The position numbers and the translations under genes were made by a program. Positions 48,703 through 58,018 of a DNA stretch of 64,000 bases are shown piece by piece. The stretch lies in the NCBI RefSeq assembly GCF_025340265.1, contig NZ_CP022707.1, positions 682,501-746,500 on the forward strand, read 5' to 3'. The stretch's first letter is position 1. Every line of letters begins with the position of its first letter. This DNA is from Novosphingobium sp. 9 (GTDB lineage Bacteria; Pseudomonadota; Alphaproteobacteria; Sphingomonadales; Sphingomonadaceae). Below the pieces are notes generated by a model, which was given only the letters and a program-made list of their open reading frames with translations, had not been told where the DNA came from and ran no database searches.

Positions 48703-49326
48703 TCAGGCCGCAGCGTGGCTGAAGATGTCGTGCTCGGGCCAGCCGGCGAGATCCAGCCGCGCGCGGGCAGGCAGGAAGTCGAAGCAGGCCTGCGCCAGTT
48801 CGGTGCGCTTCTCGCGCGCCAGACGCTCCACCAGAATGGTGTGCATGGCGTGGAGATAGCGCACGTCGGAGGCGGCATAGTCCTTCTGCGGCTCGCTCAG
48901 CTCGGCGGCGCCCCAGTCGCTCGACTGCTGCTGCTTGGAGACTTCCTTGCCCAGCAGTTCGCGCACCAGATCCTTCAGGCCGTGGCGGTCGGTATAAGTG
49001 CGCACCAGCTTGCTGGCGATCTTGGTGCAGAACACCGGCGCTGCGGTAACGCCGAGGTAGTGTTCGATCGCCGCCAGATCGAAGCGGGCGAAATGATAGA
49101 GCTTCAGGCGCGCCGGATCGGCCAGCACCGCGCGCAGGTTGGGCGCGGCATAGTCGCTGCCCGGCGCGAAGCGGACGAGGTGCTCGTCGCCCTGCCCATC
49201 GGAAATCTGGACGACACACAGACGGTCACGCGGGGTGATGAGCCCCATCGTCTCGGTGTCGACGGCAACGGGTCCCGGCGCGAGCACGCCTTCGGGGAGA
49301 TCTTCTTCGTGGAGATAGACAGCCAT
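48703..49326 (-). CDS. rnd: Ribonuclease D
   Basis: A 207-residue DEDDy exonuclease: VAVDTETMGLI (Asp and Glu), LYHFARFDLAAIEHYLG, and YAASDVRYLHAMH (Tyr and Asp). It is much shorter than E. coli RNase D and lacks the HRDC domains, the compact form usual in alphaproteobacteria next to lptC. It would trim tRNA or other RNA 3' ends. ATG 49326 is the start; the frame is open further upstream without support. Confidence 0.9.
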   Translation of the reverse strand: MAVYLHEEDLPEGVLAPGPVAVDTETMGLITPRDRLCVVQISDGQGDEHLVRFAPGSDYAAPNLRAVLADPARLKLYHFARFDLAAIEHYLGVTAAPVFCTKIASKLVRTYTDRHGLKDLVRELLGKEVSKQQQSSDWGAAELSEPQKDYAASDVRYLHAMHTILVERLAREKRTELAQACFDFLPARARLDLAGWPEHDIFSHAAA

Positions 49327-49427
49327 AATCTGAAAATGCTTAGGGACTGGACCCGGTTTCCGCAATGGCGGCATTGTCGATGCAATGCACAACAGGCCGA
49401 TGCGGTGCACAACGAAGGGCGAAGTCC

Positions 49428-50143
49428 ATGGATGCGAGGCAAATGGATCACACGGATCAGGCGCCGGGCGTTCCGCCGCCGGTTCCGATCTCGTGGCAGG
49501 CAGCACTCGAAGCTGTGCTCTCCACCCCGAGTCGCGGCGGCTGGGCGGCTGGCTGCACGAACAGGAAGCCGCCGGAAAGCGTATCTTCCCGCCGCGCGGC
49601 ACCCGCCTGCGCGCGCTGGAACTGACGCCGCTGAATGAGGTGCGCGTGGTGATCCTGGGGCAGGACCCCTATCACGGTGCGGGGCAGGCGCACGGGCTCG
49701 CGTTCTCGGTGCAGGAAGGCGTGCGCACGCCGCCCTCGCTGGTGAACATCTACAAGGAACTGGCCACCGATTGCGGCGTCACCGCGCCGGGGCACGGCAA
49801 TCTCGAACACTGGGCGCGGCAGGGCGTGCTGCTGCTCAACAACGCGCTGACGGTGGAGGAGGGGCAGGCCGGATCGCACCAGAAGCGCGGCTGGGAAGCG
49901 ATCACCGATGCCGTCGTCGCGGCCGTCGCGGCCAAGGCCGAGCCTTGCGTCTTCCTGCTGTGGGGCAGTCATGCCCAGACCAAGGCGATGCGCGTGCCCG
50001 GCCTTGCGCAGAGCCATCATCTGGTGCTGTCAGGCCCGCATCCCAGCCCGCTGTCGGCGCATCGCGGCTTCTTCGGCTGCCGCCACTTCAGCCGCACCAA
50101 CGCCTTTCTGGCCGAACACGGACGCGGCACGATCGACTGGTGA
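49428..50143 (+). CDS. ung: Uracil-DNA glycosylase, with an apparent frameshift
   Basis: Family 1 UDG that removes uracil from DNA. The first frame gives MDHTDQAPGVPPPVPISWQAALEAVLSTP, then is lost at CCCC 49525-49528; the second continues ESRRLGGWLHEQEAAGKRIFPPRG, VVILGQDPYHGAGQAHGLAFSV (catalytic Asp), LLLNNALTVEEGQAGSH and LSGPHPSPLSAHRGFFGCRHFS. One extra C restores about 238 residues. Starts at 49428 and 49443 are both plausible. Confidence 0.92.
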
Positions 50144-50210
50144 GGGGAGCATAGTCCTCTCCACGCAAAGGAGAGAGAGTAAAGGTCCGCTATGGGTGGG
50201 GAGCGGTCAT

Positions 50211-50329
50211 AGCCCTCTCTCCTTCAGGGAGAGGGTTGGGAGAGGGGAGCGCGCGACCTAACCCCTCTCAACTACGGCTAGGCAGCAAGCTGCCAAGCCT
50301 TCGTATCTCTCCCCTGAAGAGGAGAGAGA
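50211..50329. repeat. Composite dispersed repeat, copy 2
   Basis: Same order of parts as 29345-29486: AGCCCTCTC hairpin, GAGAGGGTTGGGAGAGGGG, CCCCTCTCAACT, GGCAGCAAGCTGCC palindrome, and TATCTCTCCCCTGAAG hairpin. It is about 20 bases shorter in the middle. It lies in the gap between ung and the PAP2 gene (50144-50506), which holds nothing else I can identify. Confidence 0.75.
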
Positions 50330-50506
50330 TATGTCCACCGTGGGGCGAAAGCAGTCTCATTCGCCATTTTGCCAAGGTCATCGAGTGTGCGATCCTGTCT
50401 TGCCCAAGCTGGAAGGACGGCTAAGGGGGATGTGGATCGCGCCTGTGTCTTGGTGGCCGCGTCTGGCGGCGATGCGCGCCTTTGCTAGGGAAATACCCGG
50501 TCTGTG

Positions 50507-51145
50507 ATGCCTTTTTCTGCTTCTGCCATCCGGTACTGGCTGCTGTGTCTGGTCGTCTGCATGGCCGTGTCGGGGGTCGCGTTCGTCCATTTCGATCTGG
50601 CGATCGAGCGGTATTTCCACCATGTCTCCAAGAGCGTGAAGGGGCTGGAATCGGGTCTCGCCGGGACCGTGCTGATGGCGCTCGAATTCGCGATGATCGC
50701 CGCGATGCTGGGGCTGCGCCTGTTCCGCCACCGGTCCTCGAACTTCGAGAAGGCGGTGATCCTGGCCTGCGTGACCTCGATCCTTGCCTACGACGTCAAT
50801 TCCAACATTCTGAAGGTACTGTTCGGCGTTCCCAATCCCGCCGATGTGCTGCATGGGGCGTGGCACGGCTTCTACTGGTTTGCAGGGTCGGAGCATAGCA
50901 GCTTTCCTTCGGGACACATGGCGCTGGCCGGGGCTTTCGCGGGCGTGTTCATGCAGCGCTATCGGTGGAGCGTGTGGCCGCTGGGCGCGCTGCTGGCGAT
51001 CGCGGCGGTCACGCTGGTGATCGGCGGATGGCACTTCGTCAGCGACGTTCTCGTCGGGACGTTCGTTGGTGTGACGGCGGGGCTGGTGGCCGCGGTCGGC
51101 GCGCGGCGCTATCGGTTTCTGGCGCCGACGGGAACGCCTGAGTAG
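50507..51145 (+). CDS. PAP2 family membrane phosphatase
   Basis: A 212-residue membrane protein with five or six helices. PAP2 signature pieces are KVLFGVPNP (weakened first motif), SSFPSGHMALAGAFAGVFM (second) and GGWHFVSDVLVGTFVG (third, with the His nucleophile and Asp). It may dephosphorylate lipid phosphates such as undecaprenyl pyrophosphate. GTG 50504 is an alternative start. The last 37 bases overlap the convergent gluQ gene. Confidence 0.85.
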   Translation: MPFSASAIRYWLLCLVVCMAVSGVAFVHFDLAIERYFHHVSKSVKGLESGLAGTVLMALEFAMIAAMLGLRLFRHRSSNFEKAVILACVTSILAYDVNSNILKVLFGVPNPADVLHGAWHGFYWFAGSEHSSFPSGHMALAGAFAGVFMQRYRWSVWPLGALLAIAAVTLVIGGWHFVSDVLVGTFVGVTAGLVAAVGARRYRFLAPTGTPE

Positions 51146-51981
51146 TCAGATACCGCCAGCCCTTCCGGCAACCTTCCTGCTCTGAGCATCTCGGCCAGCG
51201 CGGGGCCGTCTTCCCCTGCGGCGCGGCGGTCGGCCAGCGCCGGAGAGCCGCGCCGCTTGGCCAGCTTGCGGCCATCGGGCTCGACCAAGAGCGGGTGATG
51301 GTGCCAGACCGGCACCGGCAGATCGAGCAGCGCCTGCAACAGACGGTGGATGTGGCTGGCGGCGAACAGGTCCATCCCGCGCGTGACGAGCGTGATGCCA
51401 TCCGCCGCATCGTCCAGCGTCGCGGCGAGGTGGTAGCTGGCGGGCAGGTCCTTGCGCAGCAGCACGACGTCTCCGAACATCTGGGGCGTGGCGATCTGCG
51501 GCCCGGCGACCTCGTCAGTCCATTCGAGCTGTCCGGTGAGCGCGACGGCGCGGGCTATGTCCAGTCTCCATGCCGCGCCTTCGGGCGATACCTCGCGGTG
51601 GCGGCAGGTGCCGGGATAGATCGGGCCGTCGGGGCCGAGGACAGCGCCGTGTTCGGCAATCGCGGCGGCGATCTCGGCGCGGGTGCAGGCGCAGGGATAG
51701 AGCAGGCCCATCGCCTTGAGGCGCTCGCCCGCCTCGGCAAAGCGGGTCAGGTGTGCCGACTGGCGGATCACCGGGCCGTCCCAGGAAAGGCCCAGCCATG
51801 TCAGGTCGGCAAGGATATCGTCCACGAAGTCCTCGCGACTGCGGGCGCCGTCGATATCCTCGATCCGCAGCTGGAACGCACCGCCGCGCGCCCGCGCCAG
51901 ATCGTGCGCGATCACGGCGGCGTAGGCGTGGCCGAGGTGCAACTGGCCGTTGGGACTGGGGGCGAAGCGGGTGCGGATCAC
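51109..51981 (-). CDS. gluQ: Glutamyl-Q tRNA(Asp) synthetase
   Basis: A 290-residue truncated GluRS-like enzyme that glutamylates queuosine in tRNA-Asp. It starts VIRTRFAPSPNGQLHLGHAYAA (HIGH-like) and has DIDGARSREDFVDDIL, a Cys pair near YPCACTRAEI, and GRKLAKRRGSPALADRRAAG (KMSKS-like KLAKR). It lacks the anticodon-binding domain, as expected. GTG 51981 is chosen to match the family N terminus; the upstream frame is repeat sequence. Confidence 0.9.
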   Translation of the reverse strand: MIRTRFAPSPNGQLHLGHAYAAVIAHDLARARGGAFQLRIEDIDGARSREDFVDDILADLTWLGLSWDGPVIRQSAHLTRFAEAGERLKAMGLLYPCACTRAEIAAAIAEHGAVLGPDGPIYPGTCRHREVSPEGAAWRLDIARAVALTGQLEWTDEVAGPQIATPQMFGDVVLLRKDLPASYHLAATLDDAADGITLVTRGMDLFAASHIHRLLQALLDLPVPVWHHHPLLVEPDGRKLAKRRGSPALADRRAAGEDGPALAEMLRAGRLPEGLAVSDYSGVPVGARNR

Positions 51982-52034
51982 CCGTGCGGGCCTAGCGCGC
52001 GGGGGGAATGGGGGAAGGGGGCTCTCATTCCTCT

Positions 52035-52117
52035 CGTCATCCCCGCGAAGGCGGGGATCCAGAAGCTCGCGTGCTTCCGTCTGAAAAAAGCTGGATCCCC
52101 GCCTTCGCGGGGATGAC
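52035..52117. repeat. REP-like inverted pair
   Basis: CGTCATCCCCGCGAAGGCGG... (52035-52062) and its inverted counterpart AAGCTGGATCCCCGCC...GGGGATGACA (52088-52117) face each other about 25 bases apart, with a third partial GGGATGACG piece after. The right half matches 24861-24891. It lies in the 335-base gap 51982-52316, which also holds the HNH gene leader and no other feature I can support. Confidence 0.7.
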
Positions 52118-52316
52118 AAGAGTATTCGCCGGGATGACGAAAGGAAAGGTGATGGCGGAAAGCGGCAAGGTCAGGGGCAATCGCAGCTGTGGCCCATCTG
52201 CCTGTGGATTGTAATCGCGGCGTCATCGCGGTTCGGCTTGACGTGGAGTCCGCCAAGTGCTGGAAAGTGTACATGCACTGCCATCATACAGTCATAGCGG
52301 TCTGCGACAGGAGGCC

Positions 52317-52925
52317 ATGCTCAGATCGGAGCTGATAGAGCGCGCGGCCCGGTTCCGCAGCGCGGAGGATGATCCCTCCCGAAGTCTTTCCGACTGTCCT
52401 GCCCTTGTTCTCAATGCGGATTACACCCCGCTCTCGTATTATCCTTTAAGTCTCTGGCCTTGGCAGACCACGATCAAGGCGGTGGTCCTCGAAAGGGTCG
52501 ATATCGTTTCCAGTTACGACCGGGCGGTGCGCAGCCCCAACTGGACCATGCAGATCCCTTCGGTGATCGCCTTGCGCGAATATGTGAAACCTTCGGAATT
52601 TCCGGCCTTTACCCGCTTCAATCTGTTCCTGCGCGATCGCTTTTCGTGCCAGTACTGCGGGTCTCCCCATAATCTGACGTTCGATCATGTGGTGCCGCGC
52701 CGGCTGGGTGGGCGCACCAGCTGGGAGAATATCCTCACCGCCTGTGCGCCCTGCAACCTGAAGAAGGGCGGGCGCACGCCCCGGCAGGCGCATATGCCGC
52801 CGCTGGTCCAGCCGATCCGGCCGACCAACTGGCAGTTGCAGGAGCGCGGTCGCGCTTTCCCGCCCAACTACCTCCACGAGACCTGGCGCGACTGGCTCTA
52901 CTGGGACGTCGAACTGGAAGCGTGA
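52317..52925 (+). CDS. HNH endonuclease
   Basis: A 202-residue nuclease. The HNH domain reads CQYCGSPHNLTFDHVVPRRLGGRTSWENILTACAPCNLKKG, with two CxxC zinc knuckles and the DH catalytic pair. The N-terminal half (LVLNADYTPLSYYPLSLWPWQ) is typical of the broad chromosomal HNH family found in many alphaproteobacteria. ATG 52317 follows AGGAGG closely. The DNA target is unknown; no partner suggests a restriction system. Confidence 0.88.
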   Translation: MLRSELIERAARFRSAEDDPSRSLSDCPALVLNADYTPLSYYPLSLWPWQTTIKAVVLERVDIVSSYDRAVRSPNWTMQIPSVIALREYVKPSEFPAFTRFNLFLRDRFSCQYCGSPHNLTFDHVVPRRLGGRTSWENILTACAPCNLKKGGRTPRQAHMPPLVQPIRPTNWQLQERGRAFPPNYLHETWRDWLYWDVELEA

Positions 52926-52983
52926 GACGGGAGAGGCCGGGCGATCCGGCGCTCCCCCATCCGAACTTACCCCAGCCTAAAAC

Positions 52984-53538
52984 TTACCCCAGCAAGGCTT
53001 TCGCCCAGTCCTCGATGGCATCGCCGCTGCCCATCTTCGCATCGATCAGCCCGTCGAGCATGAAGGTGGGCGAGACGTGGATGCCGTTCTGGCGCGCGTA
53101 CTTGCAGTGCCACTTGATCGCCTTCTGAAGATCGGGCTCGGCGAAGGCTTCGGTCACCCGCACGCCGGAATAGGCCTCGATCCGGGCGATGATATCGTCG
53201 GGCGTCGCCTGACGGTTGGGGCCGGTGGCGTGGTGCTCGAACTCGAATTCCTCGCGGTGATCGGCGACCGCCTGCATCACCTTCTTCGCGGCGGCCTTGC
53301 CCTCGGGCAATGTCGAGGCGGCGAGGATGCAGCGCACGATCACGCCCGAGAACATGTGCCAGGGCTGCGATTGCAGGCGGATCTTCACCGTCGCCTTGTC
53401 CTCCCCCACCAGCGCCAGGAACGCGTCGAGCTTGTTGAACGCGCGCACCGAGAACGGGCAGGTGGGTTCGAGGAATACCTCGAAGACATGCGGGCCATGG
53501 CCCCATTCGAGCGGATCGGCGAAAAGCGTATCGGTCAT
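52984..53538 (-). CDS. DsbA-like thioredoxin-fold protein
   Basis: A 184-residue protein with a DsbA/2-hydroxychromene isomerase-like fold. The active-site region reads FLEPTCPFSVRAFNKL, a single Cys (CPFS) instead of CxxC, and the cis-Pro loop is VSPTFMLDGL. No signal peptide is seen, so it is probably cytosolic. Possible monothiol oxidoreductase or GST kappa-like function. ATG 53538 has AGGAGA eight bases upstream. Confidence 0.8.
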   Translation of the reverse strand: MTDTLFADPLEWGHGPHVFEVFLEPTCPFSVRAFNKLDAFLALVGEDKATVKIRLQSQPWHMFSGVIVRCILAASTLPEGKAAAKKVMQAVADHREEFEFEHHATGPNRQATPDDIIARIEAYSGVRVTEAFAEPDLQKAIKWHCKYARQNGIHVSPTFMLDGLIDAKMGSGDAIEDWAKALLG

Positions 53539-53609
53539 GAAGGGGATCTCCTGTGCAGCTCGCCTTATGAGATAAGCACCACCGCAGGAATACAACCCTT
53601 TGGTTTATA

Positions 53610-54172
53610 TCATATCCCCAGCATGTCCGGGCGGAACAGGTGGCGGCGCGAGACGCGCTTGCCCGAGAGCATGAACTCGCCATCGCCCACGTAGTGCGCG
53701 TATTCGGGCGCCGTGGGATGGTCGCGCGCGTCGATATGCAGCACTTCGAGGATGAACAGGTTGTAGCGCTCCGCCGCGCGATCATCATGGATGCGGCATT
53801 CGAGGCTGGCATGGCACTGCGGCAGCGACGGCGCGGCGACCTTCTGCGAGGTGGTGCGCTCCAGTTTGAAGCGTTCGAACTTGTCGCCCTCCGCGCCGGA
53901 TACGTTGCCGACGCCCACCACGGTATCGAGCATATCGGCGGTGGGCACGTTGATCACGCATTCGCCGCTGGCGCGCAGCATCTCGTGGCTCTGGTTGCCC
54001 TTGGCAACGACGCAGCTGACCAGCGAGGGGTGAATTCCAGCACCTGATGCCAGCCCATGGTCATCACGTTGTCCGCCCCGCCTGCATGGGTGGTGAGCAT
54101 CACCACCGGACCGGGTTCGAGGAACTGGCGGGCGTGGGAGGCAGGCACGGCGCTGCGGATGGCGGTGGTCAT
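53610..54172 (-). CDS. Flavin reductase-like domain protein, with an apparent frameshift
   Basis: An FMN-binding split-barrel protein. The first frame, from ATG 54172, gives HARQFLEPGPVVMLTTHAGG and VMTMGWHQVLEFTP; it breaks at a G4 run (54027-54030, C4 on the coding strand). The second gives EMLRASGECVINVPTADMLDTV and KFERFKLERTTSQKVAAPSL. Adding one C joins them as SLVSCVVAKGNQSHEM. About 187 residues. Relatives use FMN/NAD(P)H; the partner is unknown. Confidence 0.85.
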
Positions 54173-54405
54173 CGAGGCGGGAACTCCTGAGGGGGATACA
54201 CCCGGTTCAAGCGATGACGAGGACGCCGGTTTCGCCGGGCAGCGGCCAGCCGGTAGGAGAGCAGGGCGATCCGAATCGGCGCGGTTGCCCGTTTCGCGCC
54301 TGCCTCTCTCAGTGTCCCATTTCAGTGCAAGTTCACGTTTCATGCCAAGGCGCTGAGATGCTGACGCATCACGCCTTGGAAATGTTCAAGCGCCACACGG
54401 GGCTT

Positions 54406-54444
54406 AACCAAAGCCCCATGAGCCAAGCTTATCGAGCTTTGGTT
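54406..54444. repeat. Stop-codon-associated palindromic repeat, copy 2
   Basis: AACCAAAGC (54406-54414) pairs with GCTTTGGTT (54436-54444). The 3' part (ATGAGCCAAGCTTATCGAGC region) matches 46911-46930 closely. The repeat touches the stop codon of the minus-strand symporter, just as copy 1 touches its own minus-strand gene. Confidence 0.65.
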
Positions 54445-55776
54445 TCAATGCACCGTTTCGGGACGTGCTGCCTCACTGTCGTGTTCGCCCTCGTTCACGC
54501 CGCGGTCGATGGCGGCGGTGATCGCGGTGTCCATCGTCACGTTGCCGACCGTGCGCATGATGTCGGGCAGCATCTCCACCGCCACCAGAATGCCCAGCGG
54601 CCACAGCGGCACGCCCATTGCGGCAGCGACCGGCGCGATGTTGAGAATATAGGTGATCGTGCCCGGCAGCGAGACCGAGCCGAAGGTGGTGATGAAGGCG
54701 ACGACGACGCCCGCCGCCAGCGCGCCCGCCGAAAGATGGACACCGGCGATATGGGCAGCGAAGACGGCGGCGCCCACGTTCATCGCCGGGCTGGTCGCGC
54801 GGAACAGCGTGACGGCCAGCGGCAGCACGAACTCGGCACTGGTCGCGCGCAGTTCCAGACGGCGACAGGCGGCGAGCATCGCGGGCAGGCTGGCGAGCGA
54901 GGACTGGGTGGAGATCGCCACTACCTGCGCGGGCAGCACGGCGGAGGCGAAGGCGCCCAGCCGCTTGCGCCCCGCCACCATCGCCACCGGATAGGCGAGC
55001 AGCAGCATGACGAGGCCGCAACTGGCGACCAGCACGATATACTGCGCCAGCGCGCCGATTGCCTGCATCCCGCTGTTCGCCGCGAGCGTCAGCCCCAGCG
55101 CGAAGACGCCGATGGGGGCCAGCCACAGCACCCAGCCGATCACCACCATCATCGCCCCGGCAATACCCTCGAACAACAGCGCCAGCTGGCGGCGCGGCGC
55201 TTCGGCCAGACGGGTGGAGGCCAGCGCGAACAGCGCGACGAAGATGATCACGGGCAGCATCGCGTCGTTCGCGGCGGAAGAGACCACGTTGGTCGGCACG
55301 ATGGTGCGGAAGAAGTCGGCCATGCCCGGCACCTGCTGAGGCACCGTGGAGTGGGCGGGCTGGACGAAACTGCGCGGCGGATCGAACGTGGCGACCAGTC
55401 CGGTCATCACGCTGGCGCCCACGACCGAGGACAGCGCCAGCGTGCCGACGATCCAGCTGAGCGTACCCCGGGCGATGGCGCCGGTGCTGGCGGCGGCGGC
55501 GGTCTCGACGATGCCGGTGAACAGCATGCCCGCTACCAGCGGCAGGATCGTCATCTGCAGGCCCTGCAGCCACAGCGCACCGATGGGCGCGGCGATGGCG
55601 GCCAGCGGCGCGATCAGGCTGGTTTTCGCCAGTGCGAGGCCGAGCGCGAGCCCGGCGGCCAGCCCTCCCAGGGTAAGCAGGCCGGGCACCTTGATCTCGG
55701 GCATGCGGCTGGCGCTGTTGGAGGCGGCGCCGGGCGGAGGAGCACCGTTCGAGGTCGCGCTGGTATCGGCGGTCAT
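54445..55776 (-). CDS. Dicarboxylate/amino acid:cation symporter (DAACS family)
   Basis: A 443-residue transporter with about eight helices and two hairpins. Family motifs are LQGLQMTILPLVAGMLFTGIVET, FFRTIVPTNVVSSAANDAMLPVIIF, VAISTQSSLASLPAML (the serine-rich hairpin) and PLAVTLFRATSPAMNVGAAVF (NMxGT-like loop replaced by NVGAA). The last change suggests a substrate or cation preference unlike GltP/DctA. It is divergent from glmM across 234 bases. Confidence 0.9.
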   Translation of the reverse strand: MTADTSATSNGAPPPGAASNSASRMPEIKVPGLLTLGGLAAGLALGLALAKTSLIAPLAAIAAPIGALWLQGLQMTILPLVAGMLFTGIVETAAAASTGAIARGTLSWIVGTLALSSVVGASVMTGLVATFDPPRSFVQPAHSTVPQQVPGMADFFRTIVPTNVVSSAANDAMLPVIIFVALFALASTRLAEAPRRQLALLFEGIAGAMMVVIGWVLWLAPIGVFALGLTLAANSGMQAIGALAQYIVLVASCGLVMLLLAYPVAMVAGRKRLGAFASAVLPAQVVAISTQSSLASLPAMLAACRRLELRATSAEFVLPLAVTLFRATSPAMNVGAAVFAAHIAGVHLSAGALAAGVVVAFITTFGSVSLPGTITYILNIAPVAAAMGVPLWPLGILVAVEMLPDIMRTVGNVTMDTAITAAIDRGVNEGEHDSEAARPETVH

Positions 55777-56010
55777 GCTGGTCCTTCAGGTGCGGTAAAC
55801 GATCGGTCTGCTTGAGGCCGCACGCGCATTCTTGGCGTCGGTGGCGCTCGTCCCTGCACGGCAACCTTAGCAAGCTTGCGCGCATTGGCAATTTGCCTGA
55901 AGGGGCAAGTTGATAGACAGGGGCTATGGACCATCGAAGCGCGGGCCGTTCCGGTGGGGCCGGGTCTGTTGAAGTAATGGTCTCTGGCGAGGATCGGGAA
56001 GGCGCAAGGT

Positions 56011-57351
56011 ATGGCAAAGCAGTTCTTCGGCACCGACGGTATCCGCGGTCGCACCAACAAGGGTGCGATGACCGCTGCCACCGCGATGAAAGTGGGGCAG
56101 GCGGCGGGCAAGCGCTTCCTGCGCGGCGCCCATCGCCACCGCGTGGTGATCGGCAAGGACACCCGCCTGTCCGGCTACATGATCGAGAACGCGATGGTCG
56201 CAGGCTTCACCAGCGTGGGCATGGACGTGGTGCTGCTGGGCCCGATGCCGACGCCCGGCGTCGCGCTGCTGACGCGCGAACTGCGCGCCGATGTGGGCGT
56301 GATGATCTCGGCCAGCCACAACCCGTATGAGGACAACGGTATCAAGCTGTTCGGCCCCGACGGCTTCAAGCTCTCCGATGAGGACGAGTTCGCCATCGAG
56401 GCGATGCTGGGGCAGGAACTGGCGCTGGCCGAGAGCGAGGAGATCGGTCGGGCCCGTCGCATCGACGACGCACGCGGGCGCTATATCCACGCGGTCAAGC
56501 GCTCGCTGCCCGAACAGATCCGCCTCGATGGCCTGAAGATCGCGGTCGATTGCGCGAACGGCGCGGCCTATCAGGTCGCCCCTTCGGCGCTGTGGGAACT
56601 GGGCGCGGAGATCGTCGCGGTCGGCGTCAATCCCAACGGCAAGAACATCAACAAGGCCTGCGGCTCGACCCACCCCTCGCTGTTGCAGGAGACGGTGGTG
56701 TCCTCTGGCGCGGATATCGGCATCGCGCTCGATGGCGATGCCGACCGCCTGATCGTGGTCGACGAAAAGGGCAAGGTGGTCGACGGAGACCAGATCATGG
56801 CGCTGATCGGCAGCCAGTGGGCGATGCAGGGCCGTCTGCGCGGCGGCGGCGTGGTGGCGACGATCATGTCGAACCTCGGCCTCGAACGCTTCCTCAATGG
56901 ACAGGGGCTGACGCTGGAGCGCACCGCCGTGGGCGATCGCCATGTGCTGGAGCGCATGCGCAAGTCGCAGTTCAATGTCGGCGGGGAACAGTCCGGGCAC
57001 ATGATCCTGCTTGACCATGCGACCACCGGCGACGGCACCGTGGCGGCGTTGCAGGTGCTGGCGGCGCTGGTGCAGAGCGGCAAGCGCGCAAGCGAGCTGC
57101 TCCATCTGTTCGATCCGGTGCCGCAGCTGCTGCGCAATGTGCGCTTCTCGGGCGGCAAGCCGCTGGAGGCCGAGAGCGTGAAGGCCGCGATCGCCGATGT
57201 CGAGGCCTCGCTCGCCGGGCGCGGGCGTCTGGTGATCCGTCCCTCGGGCACCGAGCCGGTGATCCGCGTCATGGCCGAGGGCGACGATGCCACGCAGGTC
57301 GAGGCGGCGGTCGCGCAGGTCTGTTCGGCGGTGGAGCAGGCGGCGGCCTGA
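56011..57351 (+). CDS. glmM: Phosphoglucosamine mutase
   Basis: A 446-residue enzyme that converts glucosamine-6-phosphate to glucosamine-1-phosphate for UDP-GlcNAc, feeding MurA and lipid A. The catalytic Ser is residue 102 in [17 protein letters not shown], the same position as in E. coli GlmM. The metal loop is [11 protein letters not shown] and the sugar loop [24 protein letters not shown] binds phosphate. Confidence 0.97.
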   Translation: MAKQFFGTDGIRGRTNKGAMTAATAMKVGQAAGKRFLRGAHRHRVVIGKDTRLSGYMIENAMVAGFTSVGMDVVLLGPMPTPGVALLTRELRADVGVMISASHNPYEDNGIKLFGPDGFKLSDEDEFAIEAMLGQELALAESEEIGRARRIDDARGRYIHAVKRSLPEQIRLDGLKIAVDCANGAAYQVAPSALWELGAEIVAVGVNPNGKNINKACGSTHPSLLQETVVSSGADIGIALDGDADRLIVVDEKGKVVDGDQIMALIGSQWAMQGRLRGGGVVATIMSNLGLERFLNGQGLTLERTAVGDRHVLERMRKSQFNVGGEQSGHMILLDHATTGDGTVAALQVLAALVQSGKRASELLHLFDPVPQLLRNVRFSGGKPLEAESVKAAIADVEASLAGRGRLVIRPSGTEPVIRVMAEGDDATQVEAAVAQVCSAVEQAAA

Positions 57352-57547
57352 ATCGCCGGGACCTGAATCGCCCCCCTCTGAATCGCTACTGCGTAACGGG
57401 CCACCTGTTGCCCAATATCCCGCCCCGGCCCGAAATCGCCGGGTCGGGCGAGGGGCCTTGCGGCTTGGCTCTGGCATAATCGCGAACAATCCGGCAAAAG
57501 CGCGCGCTCACGGGCTGCTGCGAGCCTTGATGTGCCGGAGTGCCCTG

Positions 57548-57772
57548 ATGCTGGAAATGAGACCCGATTGCGAACGCTGCGGCACGGCGCTGCCGGCCGA
57601 GGCGCCGGGCGCGTTCATTTGCAGCTTCGAATGCACCTATTGCACCGAATGCGCTGATGCGCTGGACGATCTTTGCCCCAATTGCGGGGGTGAACTGGTC
57701 GACCGGCCGACGCGCGCGAAGCGGCACCATGATTCGGCGCCGCCGTCAAAGGAGCGTCGTTTCAAGGGGTAA
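57548..57772 (+). CDS. DUF1272 zinc-ribbon protein
   Basis: A 74-residue protein with the DUF1272 pattern LEMRPDCERCGTALPAEAPGAFICSFECTYCTECADALDDLCPNCGGELVDRPTR: four Cys pairs that can bind two zinc ions. Function unknown; common in proteobacteria. Basic C-terminal tail. Confidence 0.92.
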   Translation: MLEMRPDCERCGTALPAEAPGAFICSFECTYCTECADALDDLCPNCGGELVDRPTRAKRHHDSAPPSKERRFKG

Positions 57773-58018
57773 GGCGCCTGCTGCATTGCGTGCGAAAGGT
57801 CCGATACGGCCTTTCGCGCGCGGCAGGACTGTACCTGAGGCTCATGTTGCCATAAAAGTTTCACGGCTGGTCGACCCCGGAAGGGTGCCGTTCAGATTTC
57901 CCGTCCTAGTAGTTTTTGTCCTGTCGTGTGTTTCGACCGGTTTCGCCGCATTGGTGGGCCGGCCATGATCCTGGCCTTTCCCGACCGCAGGAAAGGGCGG
58001 AAGTATCTGTAGAGAGCG

